From Roseibaca calidilacus (GTDB lineage Bacteria; Pseudomonadota; Alphaproteobacteria; Rhodobacterales; Rhodobacteraceae): a stretch of 64,000 nucleotides of DNA. The stretch is from NCBI RefSeq assembly GCF_001517585.1, contig NZ_FBYC01000004.1, positions 2,375,501 to 2,439,500 on the forward strand. Direction: 5' to 3'. The position numbers and the translations under genes were made by a program. Positions 36,498 through 45,050 of the stretch are shown here, one piece after another. A model generated the notes under the pieces. The model searched no databases. It saw nothing but the letters and a program-made list of their open reading frames with translations, and was not told the origin of the DNA. Position 1 is the stretch's first letter. Each line of letters opens with the position of its first letter.

Positions 36498-37709
36498 ATG
36501 ACCTTACCCGCCCCGACGCGTGCTGCGGCACTTGCGCATCTTGCCGATTTCACGCCACATATGGGCACGCGCTACGCCAAGCGCCGCAACACCGATTACG
36601 GGCCGGGGCGGCATGGCGCGGTGTCATGTCTGTCGCCGCATATCCGCCGCCGCTTGGTGGCAGAGGATGAAGTGATCGCCGCCGCTCTGGCCGCGCATGG
36701 CCCGGAAGGGGCCGAGAAGTTCATTCAGGAAGTGGTCTGGCGCAGCTATTTCAAAGGCTGGCTAGAGCAGCGCCCCACCACTTGGGACAGCTACCGCGAC
36801 GGGCTGGAGCGCGATTTCGAAACACTGGCGATTGACCGCAAATTGCGCGCACAAGTACAGGCCGCGACCGAAGCGCGCAGCGGCTTGGCCTGTTTCGATG
36901 CCTGGGCCAGCGAACTGCTGGAAACCGGCTATCTGCACAATCACGCCCGGATGTGGTTTGCATCTATCTGGATATTCACCTTCGGCCTGCCATGGCGTGT
37001 GGGCGCGGATTTCTTTCTGCGCAACCTGCTGGATGGCGACCCGGCATCGAACACCCTTGGCTGGCGCTGGGTCGCAGGGCTGCACACGCGCGGCAAGACC
37101 TATGCCGCGCAGGCGTGGAACATCGCTCAGTTCACTGACGGGCGCTTTGCCCCGCGCGAGGCCGATCTGGCCCCCGACGCCCCCGCGCTTGTACATGAGG
37201 AGCCGGACGGTTTGCCTTCCCGTCTGGGCCTGCGCGCCCCGGTCGTGCCGGACCTTTCCAAACCCACCGCCCTGCTGCTGACCGAAGAGGACTGCACCCC
37301 AACCCTGCCCGAAGGGTTGAACATTGTCACCACCGCCACGCTTGCGGCCAGCCATCTGCGTTCACCCGAACCGGTTGGCGACCATGTCGCCGCGTTCGAA
37401 CGCGCCGCACTGCACGACACGGTGCAACGGCTGGGCCATAACGCGGTCAACATGCGTGCGGGCCTGCCCGGAGATCTGGCGAAATGGGCCGCGCAGGCCG
37501 GTGCGCGCCAGATCGTCACGCCCTTCGTGCCACGCGGGCCGCTGCGCGACTGGTTGAACAGCGCCACACCCGCGTTGGAAGCACATGGCATTACGCTGGC
37601 CGAGATGCAGCGCGACTGGGACCGCCATGTCTGGCCCCATGCCACCGCCGGGTTCTTCAAGGTGAAAACGAAAATCCCCAGCATACTGGGCACTGCGGGC
37701 TTGCTTTGA
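36498..37709 (+). CDS. Cryptochrome/photolyase-related FAD-binding protein, apparently domain-swapped
   Basis: This 403-residue protein resembles the FAD-binding helical domain of photolyases in its first half. It has EVVWRSYFKGWLEQRP near residue 80, HNHARMWFASIWIF near residue 145 and LLDGDPASNTLGWRWVAG near residue 175. In ordinary photolyases this domain follows an N-terminal alpha/beta antenna domain. Here it comes first, and the last 170 residues look like an alpha/beta Rossmann-type region (TALLLTEEDC, then QIVTPFVPRGPLRDWL), which would be a reversed order. Whether it repairs DNA or senses light is unknown. The AGAGGA site overlaps the upstream hairpin. The start at 36498 is preferred over one nine codons earlier. 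Confidence 0.75.
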   Translation: MTLPAPTRAAALAHLADFTPHMGTRYAKRRNTDYGPGRHGAVSCLSPHIRRRLVAEDEVIAAALAAHGPEGAEKFIQEVVWRSYFKGWLEQRPTTWDSYRDGLERDFETLAIDRKLRAQVQAATEARSGLACFDAWASELLETGYLHNHARMWFASIWIFTFGLPWRVGADFFLRNLLDGDPASNTLGWRWVAGLHTRGKTYAAQAWNIAQFTDGRFAPREADLAPDAPALVHEEPDGLPSRLGLRAPVVPDLSKPTALLLTEEDCTPTLPEGLNIVTTATLAASHLRSPEPVGDHVAAFERAALHDTVQRLGHNAVNMRAGLPGDLAKWAAQAGARQIVTPFVPRGPLRDWLNSATPALEAHGITLAEMQRDWDRHVWPHATAGFFKVKTKIPSILGTAGLL

Positions 37710-37717
37710 GGGGATCA

Positions 37718-37793
37718 TGGTGAGCCGGCAGGGGTTCGAACCCTGGACCTACTGATTAAAAGTCAGTTGCTCTACCGGCTGAGCTACCGGCTC
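37718..37793 (-). tRNA. tRNA-Lys (anticodon TTT)
   Basis: On the minus strand the cloverleaf folds fully: acceptor GAGCCGG/CCGGCTC, D-stem GCTC/GAGC, anticodon stem ACTGA/TCAGT around the loop CTTTTAA, and T-arm CAGGGTTCGAACCCTG. A discriminator A and an encoded CCA end the 76-base gene. It reads lysine AAA/AAG codons. No integrase lies beside it. Confidence 0.97.
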
Positions 37794-37913
37794 ACTCTGA
37801 AGCCGCTACTTAGAAAAGCCGCGTCACAGGGTCAAGGACAAAAGCCACATGCGCGCAATGTTTTCTGGATGCACCGTGGCGCGGGGCTGGTCAGGCCGTA
37901 AACCCGTCGCTAT

Positions 37914-38741
37914 ATGGCGCGCATGACCAGCACGGCCCAAACATTTATCAAGATGCACGGCGCGGGAAATGATTTCGTCGTGATCGACTCGCGCCATCAT
38001 GCGGGCGGGGTGATGACATCTGCGCTGGCGCGCGCCATTGGCGACCGGCATCGCGGCGTGGGCTTTGACCAATTGGCGGAGCTGCGCGCGGCGGATGATG
38101 CCGATCTGACACTTGATTTTTGGAATGCCGATGGCTCTCGTGCCGGGGCATGTGGCAATGCAACGCGCTGCGTGGCGGCGATGGTCATGGGGCAGACCGG
38201 CGCGCAAAAACTGACCATCCGCACCGCGCGCGGGCTACTGCTGGCCGAAAACCGCGACGGGCAAATCTGGGTCAATATGGGTGCGCCGGTGCTGGACTGG
38301 CACAGCATTCCGCTAGCGCATGCGTGCGATACACTGCATCTGCCCCTGCCCGGCGACCCGGCAGGGGTGGGCATGGGCAACCCGCATTGCGTGTTCTTCG
38401 TGGCAGATGCAGACACAGCCCCTGTGGCAGAGCATGGCGCCCAAGTCGAACATGACCCGCTTTTCCCGGAAGCAACCAATGTCGAATTCGCGTCGGTGGT
38501 TGCCCCCGACCACCTGCGCCTGCGGGTGTGGGAGCGCGGCACCGGCATAACGCTCGCCTGTGGGTCCGGGGCCTGTGCCACCGCAATCGCCGCCCATTTG
38601 CGCGGCCTGACCGGGCGGCAAGTGACCATCACCGCCGATGGCGGCGCGCTGATGGTCGATTGGCGCGAGGATGGCGTCTGGCTGACCGGGCCCGTCGCCA
38701 CGGTTTTCACCGCGACGCTGGCCGCAGGATTCGGCGCATGA
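37914..38741 (+). CDS. dapF: Diaminopimelate epimerase
   Basis: DapF converts LL- to meso-diaminopimelate for lysine and peptidoglycan synthesis. The 275-residue protein has the [11 protein letters not shown] start. Its two catalytic cysteines are in [10 protein letters not shown] near residue 75 and [11 protein letters not shown] near residue 217. The ATG at 37914 or the one three codons later may be the start. Its last bases overlap the mtaB start (ATGA), a gene pairing common in Rhodobacteraceae. Confidence 0.95.
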   Translation: MARMTSTAQTFIKMHGAGNDFVVIDSRHHAGGVMTSALARAIGDRHRGVGFDQLAELRAADDADLTLDFWNADGSRAGACGNATRCVAAMVMGQTGAQKLTIRTARGLLLAENRDGQIWVNMGAPVLDWHSIPLAHACDTLHLPLPGDPAGVGMGNPHCVFFVADADTAPVAEHGAQVEHDPLFPEATNVEFASVVAPDHLRLRVWERGTGITLACGSGACATAIAAHLRGLTGRQVTITADGGALMVDWREDGVWLTGPVATVFTATLAAGFGA

Positions 38742-39997
38742 GCGCGCCGCGCTTTACCACGCTAGGCTGCCGCCTGAACGCCTATGAGACGGAAGCCATG
38801 AAACGGCTGGCCGAAGATGCAGGCGTGCGCGATGCGCTGGTTGTCAACACATGCGCTGTCACGTCAGAAGCCGTGCGCAAGGCGCGTCAGGAAATCCGCC
38901 GCCTGCGCCGCGACAACCCGGATGCGCCCATTATCGTGACAGGCTGTGCGGCACAGACCGAACCAGAAACCTTCGCCGCCATGCCCGAAGTGACCCGCGT
39001 GATCGGCAATGCAGAAAAAATGCAGGCCGCGACATGGGCCAGCCTGACCCCGGATCTGATTGGACAGACAGAGCGCGTCATGGTCGATGACATCATGTCG
39101 GTGCGTGAAACCGCCAGCCACCTGATCGACGGGTTCGGCACGCGCGCCCGCGCCTATGTGCAGGTGCAAAACGGCTGCGATCATCGGTGCACCTTTTGCA
39201 TCATCCCTTATGGGCGCGGCAATTCGCGGTCCGTGCCTGCCGGTGTCGTGGTCGAACAGATCAAGCGGCTGGTGGCCGAGGGCTATCTGGAAGTGGTCCT
39301 GACCGGCGTGGACCTGACAAGCTGGGGCGCGGACCTGCCAGCCCAACCGCGCTTGGGCGATCTGGTGCGCCGCATTCTGCGGCTGGTGCCTGACCTTGCG
39401 CGCCTGCGGATATCATCCATCGATTCCATCGAAGCCGATCCCGCCCTGATGGACGCCATCGCCACGGAACCGCGCCTGATGCCGCATCTGCACCTGTCCT
39501 TGCAGGCGGGCGACGACATGATCCTGAAACGCATGAAGCGCCGCCACCTGCGCGACGACGCGATTGCCTTCTGCCAAGAAGCGCGCCGCCTGCGCCCCGA
39601 TATGGCCTTTGGCGCCGATATCATCGCGGGCTTTCCGACCGAAACGGAAGCCATGTTCGAAAACTCGGTCAAGCTGGTTGAAGACTGCGGGCTGACATGG
39701 CTGCATGTCTTCCCCTTCAGCCCGCGCAAGGGCACGCCTGCTGCGCGGATGCCGCAAGTTAATGGTGCCGCCATCCGCGACCGTGCCGCACGGTTACGCG
39801 CCGTGGGTGACGCTGCGGTTGCGCGCCATCTGGGCGCACAGGTCGGGACCACGCACCCGGTGCTTATGGAAAATCCGCGCATGGGGCGCACGCCGCAATT
39901 TGCCGAAGTGGTATTCGGTGCCGATCAACCCGTGGGCCAGATTGTGCAGGCGCGGATTGCCGGGCATGACAGCGCGCAATTGACCGCGGGCGCATAA
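38738..39997 (+). CDS. mtaB: tRNA t6A37 methylthiotransferase MtaB
   Basis: This radical-SAM methylthiotransferase converts t6A to ms2t6A at position 37 of ANN-decoding tRNAs. The 419-residue protein has the N-terminal UPF0004 domain with cysteines in [19 protein letters not shown] and TGCAAQTEP. The radical-SAM CxxxCxxC motif is [17 protein letters not shown] near residue 147. The conserved GRGNSRSVP segment follows. MiaB and RimO are alternatives, but the GCRLN start favours MtaB. The ATG overlaps the dapF stop by four bases. Confidence 0.9.
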   Translation: MSAPRFTTLGCRLNAYETEAMKRLAEDAGVRDALVVNTCAVTSEAVRKARQEIRRLRRDNPDAPIIVTGCAAQTEPETFAAMPEVTRVIGNAEKMQAATWASLTPDLIGQTERVMVDDIMSVRETASHLIDGFGTRARAYVQVQNGCDHRCTFCIIPYGRGNSRSVPAGVVVEQIKRLVAEGYLEVVLTGVDLTSWGADLPAQPRLGDLVRRILRLVPDLARLRISSIDSIEADPALMDAIATEPRLMPHLHLSLQAGDDMILKRMKRRHLRDDAIAFCQEARRLRPDMAFGADIIAGFPTETEAMFENSVKLVEDCGLTWLHVFPFSPRKGTPAARMPQVNGAAIRDRAARLRAVGDAAVARHLGAQVGTTHPVLMENPRMGRTPQFAEVVFGADQPVGQIVQARIAGHDSAQLTAGA

Positions 39998-40002
39998 CCC
40001 CG

Positions 40003-42633
40003 TCAGGGTTCGGTCATCCCCTTCAACCGATACAGCACATCCAACGCCTCTCGCGGCGACAGCGTGTCGGGGTTTACTTCTGCCAAGGCATCCAGCACGG
40101 GCGAGGGTTTCGCGGCCGCAGGTGCCGGGGCCTGCACGGCGGAAAACAGCGGCAGATCATCGATCAGCGCCTTGGGCGAATTGCTGCGCGCACCATCTTC
40201 CAGCGCCGCCAGAACCTCGCGCGCGCGCGCGATCACCGGCGCGGGCAGACCTGCCAATTTGGCCACTTGCACGCCATAGCTGCGGTCGGCGGCACCGCGC
40301 CGCACCTCGTGCAGGAATACGACATCACCGTCCCATTCCTTGACCGCAACGGTTGCATTCTGCACACCTGCCAGCCGGTCTGACAGGGCCGTCATTTCAT
40401 GGTAATGGGTGGCGAACAGCGCGCGGGTGCGGTTCACATCGTGCAAATGCTCCAGCGTCGCCCAAGCGATTGACAAGCCATCATAGGTGGCCGTGCCGCG
40501 CCCGATTTCATCAAGGATCACCAAGGCGCGCTCATCCGCCTGATTGAGGATTGCCGCCGTTTCGACCATTTCGACCATAAAGGTCGAGCGCCCGCGCGCC
40601 AGATCGTCGCTGGCGCCCACCCGGCTGAACACTTGGCTGACCATCCCGATATGCGCGGCGCGCGCGGGCACCCAAGCACCCATCTGCGCCAGAATGGCGA
40701 CTAGCGCGTTTTGCCGCAGAAAGGTCGATTTACCCGCCATGTTCGGCCCGGTCAGCAGCCAGATGGTCGCACCGTCGCCCGCCGACAGGTCACAATCATT
40801 GGCAATGAACGGCGCGCCTTCGCGCTTCAGCGCAGCTTCCACCACCGGGTGACGCCCGCCTTCGATTGCGAAGGCACGGCTGTCATCCAGTTTCGGCGCA
40901 CACCAATCGCCCGCACGCGCCAGATCGGCCAAGGCGGCGGCCAAGTCGATTTCGGCCAAGGCCCGCGCGGCCTGCGACAGTTTGGCGGCGGCATCCAGCA
41001 CCTGCGCGCGAAAGCCGTCGAACAGGCGCTTTTCAATTTCCAACGCCTGCCCGCCCGCGTTCAGAATGCGGGTTTCCATTTCGGACAGCTCGACCGTGGT
41101 GAAGCGCACCTGGTTTGCGGTGGTCTGGCGGTGGATGAAACGGTCCGACAAGGGCGGGGCCAGCATCCGTTCGGCATGGGTGCTGGTCACCTCAACGAAA
41201 TAGCCCAAGACGTTGTTATGCTTGATCTTGAGCGACCCGATGCCAGTGTCTGCCGCATAATCGGCCTGCATGGCGGCAATCACGCTGCGCCCTTCGTCGC
41301 GCAGGCGGCGTGCCTCGTCCAGATCCACGTCATGGCCGGGGGCGATGAAACCACCATCGCGGGCCAAAAGCGGCGGTTCCGCGACCAAGGCGGCATCGAG
41401 CGCATCGTGCACGTCATCATGTCCCAGAAGTGCCGCGCGCGCTTGACCCAACAGGTCGGGCAGGCCCGCCACATCCAACATCGCGGCCAAGGCACCTGCC
41501 TGCGCCAAGGCTTGCCGCACCGCGCCCAGATCGCGCGGGCCGCCCCGGTCTAGCGATAGCCGTGACAAAGCACGGTCCAGATCGGGTACCGCTTTCAACG
41601 CAGCGCGCAGATCGGTGCATAACCGCGACTGGCCGTGCAGGAAGCTGACGCAAGCCTGCCGCGCCAGCGCAACATCTACCCGGCGCGCGGGCGCGGAAAG
41701 CCGCCGCTCCAGCAGGCGCGCGCCAGCGGCGGTGACAGTCCGATCGATCACCGCCAGAAGCGAGCCATCACGCCCCCCCGACAGCGCCTGCGTCAGTTCC
41801 AGATTGCGGCGCGTGGCGGCGTCAATCTGCACCGCGGCATCGGCACTTTCCACCGTGGGGGGCTGCAAAAGGGGCAGCTTGCCGCGCTGCGTCAGGTCCA
41901 GATAATCGACCAGCGCGCCCAGCGCCGCACGCTCGGGCCGCCCGAATTGCCCGAACCCGTCCAGCGTCTGAACGCCGTAAAGATCGCACAACCGCCGCTC
42001 GGCGGACCCACTGTCGAAACTGGCGGGTGCCAGCGCGGTCAGCGCCGCGCCCATATCTTCGATCACCGGGCGCAGCGCCTCTGCCATCGGGTCGGCCAGC
42101 AACACTTCGCGCGGGGCCAACCGCGCCAGTTCCGGCCCAAGCCGTGCGCGGATGCAGGGCATGACCCGCACTTGGCCCGTGGAAATATCGGCCCAAGCCA
42201 GCGCGCCCGCGTCGCGGATTTCGGCATAGGCAGCCAAGAAGTTATGCCGCCGCGCATCAAGCAAGCTGTCTTCGGTCAGGGTGCCGGGGGTGACAAGGCG
42301 CACGACCTCGCGACGCACAACCGCTTTGTAGCCGCGTTTCTTGGCCTGTTCGGGGCTTTCCATCTGCTCGGCAATCGCCACGCGAAAGCCCTTGCGGATC
42401 AGCGTGAGCAGGTACCCTTCGGCGGCATGATGCGGCACGCCGCACATGGCGATATCATCGCCCTGATGCTTGCCGCGTTTTGTAAGCGCAATATCCAGCG
42501 CCGCCGCTGCCGCGACCGCGTCATCGAAGAACAATTCGTAGAAATCGCCCATGCGGTAGAACAACAGCGCATCGGGATGCTGCGCCTTGACCTCCAGATA
42601 CTGGGCCATCATGGGGGTGACGGTCTCGCTCAC
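40003..42633 (-). CDS. mutS: DNA mismatch repair protein MutS
   Basis: MutS recognises mismatches and starts methyl-independent or MutL-dependent repair. The 876-residue protein has the N-terminal mismatch-binding domain with the F-x-E-like loop (YRMGDFYELFFDDA near residue 26). It then has connector, core and clamp domains, and an ATPase domain with Walker A TGPNMAGKSTFLRQ near residue 630 and the DEIGRGTATYDG segment near residue 705. The start is GTG at 42633. It is convergent with mtaB at its end, only five bases apart. Confidence 0.96.
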   Translation of the reverse strand: MSETVTPMMAQYLEVKAQHPDALLFYRMGDFYELFFDDAVAAAAALDIALTKRGKHQGDDIAMCGVPHHAAEGYLLTLIRKGFRVAIAEQMESPEQAKKRGYKAVVRREVVRLVTPGTLTEDSLLDARRHNFLAAYAEIRDAGALAWADISTGQVRVMPCIRARLGPELARLAPREVLLADPMAEALRPVIEDMGAALTALAPASFDSGSAERRLCDLYGVQTLDGFGQFGRPERAALGALVDYLDLTQRGKLPLLQPPTVESADAAVQIDAATRRNLELTQALSGGRDGSLLAVIDRTVTAAGARLLERRLSAPARRVDVALARQACVSFLHGQSRLCTDLRAALKAVPDLDRALSRLSLDRGGPRDLGAVRQALAQAGALAAMLDVAGLPDLLGQARAALLGHDDVHDALDAALVAEPPLLARDGGFIAPGHDVDLDEARRLRDEGRSVIAAMQADYAADTGIGSLKIKHNNVLGYFVEVTSTHAERMLAPPLSDRFIHRQTTANQVRFTTVELSEMETRILNAGGQALEIEKRLFDGFRAQVLDAAAKLSQAARALAEIDLAAALADLARAGDWCAPKLDDSRAFAIEGGRHPVVEAALKREGAPFIANDCDLSAGDGATIWLLTGPNMAGKSTFLRQNALVAILAQMGAWVPARAAHIGMVSQVFSRVGASDDLARGRSTFMVEMVETAAILNQADERALVILDEIGRGTATYDGLSIAWATLEHLHDVNRTRALFATHYHEMTALSDRLAGVQNATVAVKEWDGDVVFLHEVRRGAADRSYGVQVAKLAGLPAPVIARAREVLAALEDGARSNSPKALIDDLPLFSAVQAPAPAAAKPSPVLDALAEVNPDTLSPREALDVLYRLKGMTEP

Positions 42634-42693
42634 GCAGGCGCTCCGGGTAAAGACGGTGGCGTGGACAGTAGCGAAACCGACAGGGGGATTGAA

Positions 42694-42758
42694 GGGGGCT
42701 TTGCCCCCGCCCGGCCCATTCGGGCCGGACTCCCCCAGGATATTTTTGCAAGGATGAA
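42694..42758 (+). repeat. Two-hairpin intergenic repeat element, copy 1
   Basis: The stretch holds GGGGGC-TTT-GCCCCC (42694-42708), then CCGGCCC-ATTC-GGGCCGG (42711-42728), then a conserved box from 42732 beginning CCCCCAGGATATTTTTGCA and ending AAGGATGAA. The same arrangement occurs at 44989-45050. It lies between mutS and mcl1 and resembles widely scattered intergenic repeats of this bacterial group. Its hairpins may terminate transcription. Confidence 0.7.
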
Positions 42759-42768
42759 TGGGCGCAGG

Positions 42769-43725
42769 TTAGGCCGCGATCATCTCTGCCTGACGGACGA
42801 TTACCTCGGCTTGTTTGATGGACGCGATATCGACCAAGCGGCCCTTGTAGACGGTCGCACCTTCGCCGCGTGCCTTGGCCTGTTCCATCGCATCAAGGAT
42901 TTCGCGCGCCTCTGCCACGGCGGCCTCTGACGGGGTGAATACCTCGTTGGCAAGCGCCACTTGCTTGGGGTGGATCGCCCATTTGCCGACCATGCCCAAT
43001 GTGGCCGAACGGCGGGCCTGCGCGCGAAAGCCGTCATCATCGCTGAAATCGCCGAAGGGGCCATCGACTGGCAGCACGCCATTGGCGCGGCACGCGGCAA
43101 CGATTGCCGATTGCGCCCAATGCCACGGGTCGGACCAATATTGCGCGCCTTCGCGCAGCATGTAGTAGTTTTCCTGCGTGCCGCCGATGCCGGTCGTGGC
43201 CATGCCCATAGAGGCGGCAAAATCTGCAGCGCCAAGGCTCATCGCGGTCAGGCGGGGGCTGGCGGCGGCAATTTCAGCCACGTTGGTGATGCCGGCGGCG
43301 GATTCGATGATAACCTCGAACCCGATAGGTTTCTGGCGACCTTTCGCGGCCTCAATGGCGGTGACAAGCGCGTCCACGGCATAGATGTCGGCGGCGCAGC
43401 CCACCTTGGGGATCATGATCTGGTCCAGCCGCTCCGCGCCTTGTTCCAGCAGATCAACCACGTCGCGATACCAGAAGGGGCTGTCCAGACCGTTGATCCG
43501 CACCGAAAGCGTCTTTTTGCCCCAATCCACGTCATGCGTGGCGGCAATGACATTCGCGCGCGCGCTGTCCTTGTCAGAGGGGGCGACCGAATCCTCTAGG
43601 TCCAGATTGATGACATCGGCGGCGCTGGAGGCCATTTTCTCGAACAGGGCCACGCGCGAGCCGGGGCCAAACAACTGGCAACGATTGGGGCGGGCAACGG
43701 GTGCGGGTTGCAGACGGAAGCTCAT
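42769..43725 (-). CDS. mcl1: L-malyl-CoA/beta-methylmalyl-CoA lyase
   Basis: Mcl1 cleaves beta-methylmalyl-CoA to glyoxylate and propionyl-CoA and makes L-malyl-CoA in the ethylmalonyl-CoA pathway, the acetate-assimilation route of isocitrate-lyase-lacking Rhodobacteraceae. The 318-residue HpcH/HpaI-fold protein matches the Rhodobacter enzyme closely from its start (MSFRLQPAPVARPNRCQLF). It carries VINLDLEDSVAP, FEVIIESAAGI, GIGGTQENYYML and KWAIHPKQVALANEVF. The frame is open 31 codons upstream, but the ATG at 43725 is the family start. It is divergent from dgcN. Confidence 0.93.
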   Translation of the reverse strand: MSFRLQPAPVARPNRCQLFGPGSRVALFEKMASSAADVINLDLEDSVAPSDKDSARANVIAATHDVDWGKKTLSVRINGLDSPFWYRDVVDLLEQGAERLDQIMIPKVGCAADIYAVDALVTAIEAAKGRQKPIGFEVIIESAAGITNVAEIAAASPRLTAMSLGAADFAASMGMATTGIGGTQENYYMLREGAQYWSDPWHWAQSAIVAACRANGVLPVDGPFGDFSDDDGFRAQARRSATLGMVGKWAIHPKQVALANEVFTPSEAAVAEAREILDAMEQAKARGEGATVYKGRLVDIASIKQAEVIVRQAEMIAA

Positions 43726-43761
43726 GATGTGACCTTTCAGGACAGGAAATGTCGAAACGAT

Positions 43762-43776
43762 GCGAAATTTTGGTAT
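43762..43776 (+). promoter_or_regulatory. Candidate operator GCGAAATTTTGGTAT in mcl1-dgcN region
   Basis: This 15-mer lies 37 bp upstream of the mcl1 start and matches 14 of 15 bases at 60390-60404 upstream of an aminotransferase gene. The AT-rich centre flanked by GCGAAA-type arms is compatible with Lrp/AsnC-like regulators, but this is inference. Confidence 0.45.
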
Positions 43777-43852
43777 ATTGTTGCATACCGCCATGCAAGG
43801 ATTTTTCTGCGGCTGCACGAATTGCGCCGCGTTGCGGCATAACGATTGGTGG

Positions 43853-43865
43853 AATATTGCGCAAA
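43853..43865 (+). promoter_or_regulatory. Candidate operator AATATTGCGCAAA in mcl1-dgcN region
   Basis: The motif is identical in all 13 bases to the one upstream of phaA (27826-27838). It has a TTGCGCAA core and is 128 bp upstream of mcl1 and 122 bp upstream of dgcN. It is a candidate shared site for co-regulating PHB and ethylmalonyl-CoA pathway genes. Confidence 0.4.
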
Positions 43866-43867
43866 AC

Positions 43868-43880
43868 GCGAAATTTTCGT
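43868..43880 (+). promoter_or_regulatory. Second GCGAAATTTTCGT motif in mcl1-dgcN region
   Basis: The core CGAAATTTTCG is a perfect palindrome and overlaps the pattern of the box at 43762. A weaker TTCGAAATTCACG variant lies near 43908. The divergent promoter therefore holds at least two related elements. Confidence 0.4.
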
Positions 43881-43986
43881 GAATTCCTGTTTATAGTAAA
43901 GCAAAACCTTCGAAATTCACGACAGTTTCCCCCTTGGATGAAGTAAAGTTCGACACACACGAACCTGCGACCTGATGGAGCCATCG

Positions 43987-44988
43987 ATGATCCAGACCCC
44001 CTATCTGCTGTTCTTGGGCGATGCACCGGACCCGTTGGCCGCAAAAGTGGCCCAAGGGATCAAGGATTGGCGGCCCGATTTTGCCTTGGGTCAGTTCCGG
44101 ATGGAGGGTTGCCGTGCCGATATGAAGCTGCCCGACATGACGCTGGCAGAGGCAAAGGCCGCAGGCGCGAAAACACTGGTCATCGGGGTCGCGAACCGGG
44201 GCGGAGTAATCTCTGCGGCGTGGAAAAAGGTGCTGATCGCGGCGTTGGAGGAAGGGTTCGATCTGGCATCCGGCCTGCACAACCTGCTGCGCGACGAGCC
44301 GGACCTGAAAGCCGTAGCAGAGGCCACGGGTCGCACCCTGCACGATGTCCGCGTGCCATCCGTGCAATACCCGATCGCCAATGGCGAGAAGCGCCGCGGC
44401 AAGCGGTGCTTGGCGGTGGGCACGGATTGTTCGGTGGGCAAGATGTATACCGCGCTGTGCATGGAACGCGAGATGGTCGCGCGCGGCATGAAGGCCAGTT
44501 TCCGCGCCACCGGGCAGACCGGCATCCTTATTACCGGCGATGGCGTTCCGCTGGATGCCGTGATCGCGGATTTCATGGCCGGGTCTGTCGAATGGCTGAC
44601 GCCGGATAACGACCCCGATCATTGGGATCTGATCGAAGGGCAGGGATCGTTGTTTCATGTCAGCTATTCTGGCGTGACGATGGCGCTGATCCATGGTGGC
44701 CAGCCCGATGCGCTGATCCTGAGCCACGAACCCACGCGCACCCATATGCGCGGTTTGCCGGGCTATGGCCTGCCCTCGCTGGAAGTGCTGCGCGACACGG
44801 CGCTGGCACTGGCGCGGGTGGCAAACCCCAAGTGCCAAGTTGTGGGGATTTCGGTCAATACGGCCGCATTGGATGATGAGGCCGCATTGGCCTGCTGCGC
44901 CGAGATCGAAGCGCGGATGGGCCTGGCAACGGTGGACCCGTTCCGCCATGGGGCCGGACGGTTGGTCGATGCTTTGGGAGCGGTTTAA
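43987..44988 (+). CDS. dgcN: DUF1611 protein, N-acetyltransferase DgcN-like
   Basis: This 333-residue DUF1611 protein belongs to the family named DgcN, which is reported to act with DgcA in D-glutamate catabolism by N-acylating D-Glu so that it can be racemised. The P-loop-like segment CLAVGTDCSVGKMYTAL near residue 144 and the ATGQTGILITGDGVP and IEGQGSLFHVSYSGVTMALIHG segments are characteristic. The ATG at 43987 is chosen because GGAG lies six bases upstream; an ATG four codons earlier is less likely. It is followed by dgcA after a repeat element. The reaction is from family knowledge, not from residues seen here. Confidence 0.82.
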   Translation: MIQTPYLLFLGDAPDPLAAKVAQGIKDWRPDFALGQFRMEGCRADMKLPDMTLAEAKAAGAKTLVIGVANRGGVISAAWKKVLIAALEEGFDLASGLHNLLRDEPDLKAVAEATGRTLHDVRVPSVQYPIANGEKRRGKRCLAVGTDCSVGKMYTALCMEREMVARGMKASFRATGQTGILITGDGVPLDAVIADFMAGSVEWLTPDNDPDHWDLIEGQGSLFHVSYSGVTMALIHGGQPDALILSHEPTRTHMRGLPGYGLPSLEVLRDTALALARVANPKCQVVGISVNTAALDDEAALACCAEIEARMGLATVDPFRHGAGRLVDALGAV

Positions 44989-45050
44989 GGGGCTTTGCCC
45001 CTCTGGGGCCTGCGGCCCCATTCACCCCAGGATATTTGGGCAAGGATGAA
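44989..45050 (+). repeat. Two-hairpin intergenic repeat element, copy 2
   Basis: GGGGC-TTT-GCCCC (44989-45001) begins right after the dgcN stop. It is followed by GGGGCC-TGC-GGCCCC (45005-45019) and the box from 45025 beginning CCCCAGGATATTTGGGCA and ending AAGGATGAA. The order and sequences match the copy at 42694. The final AAGGATGAA contains the probable ribosome site and ATG of dgcA. Confidence 0.7.

Noticed and set aside
37718-37793. tRNA-Lys as an integration (att) site with a genomic island
   Set aside because: No integrase and no direct repeat of the tRNA 3' end are visible on either side. dapF and the photolyase-like gene have ordinary composition.
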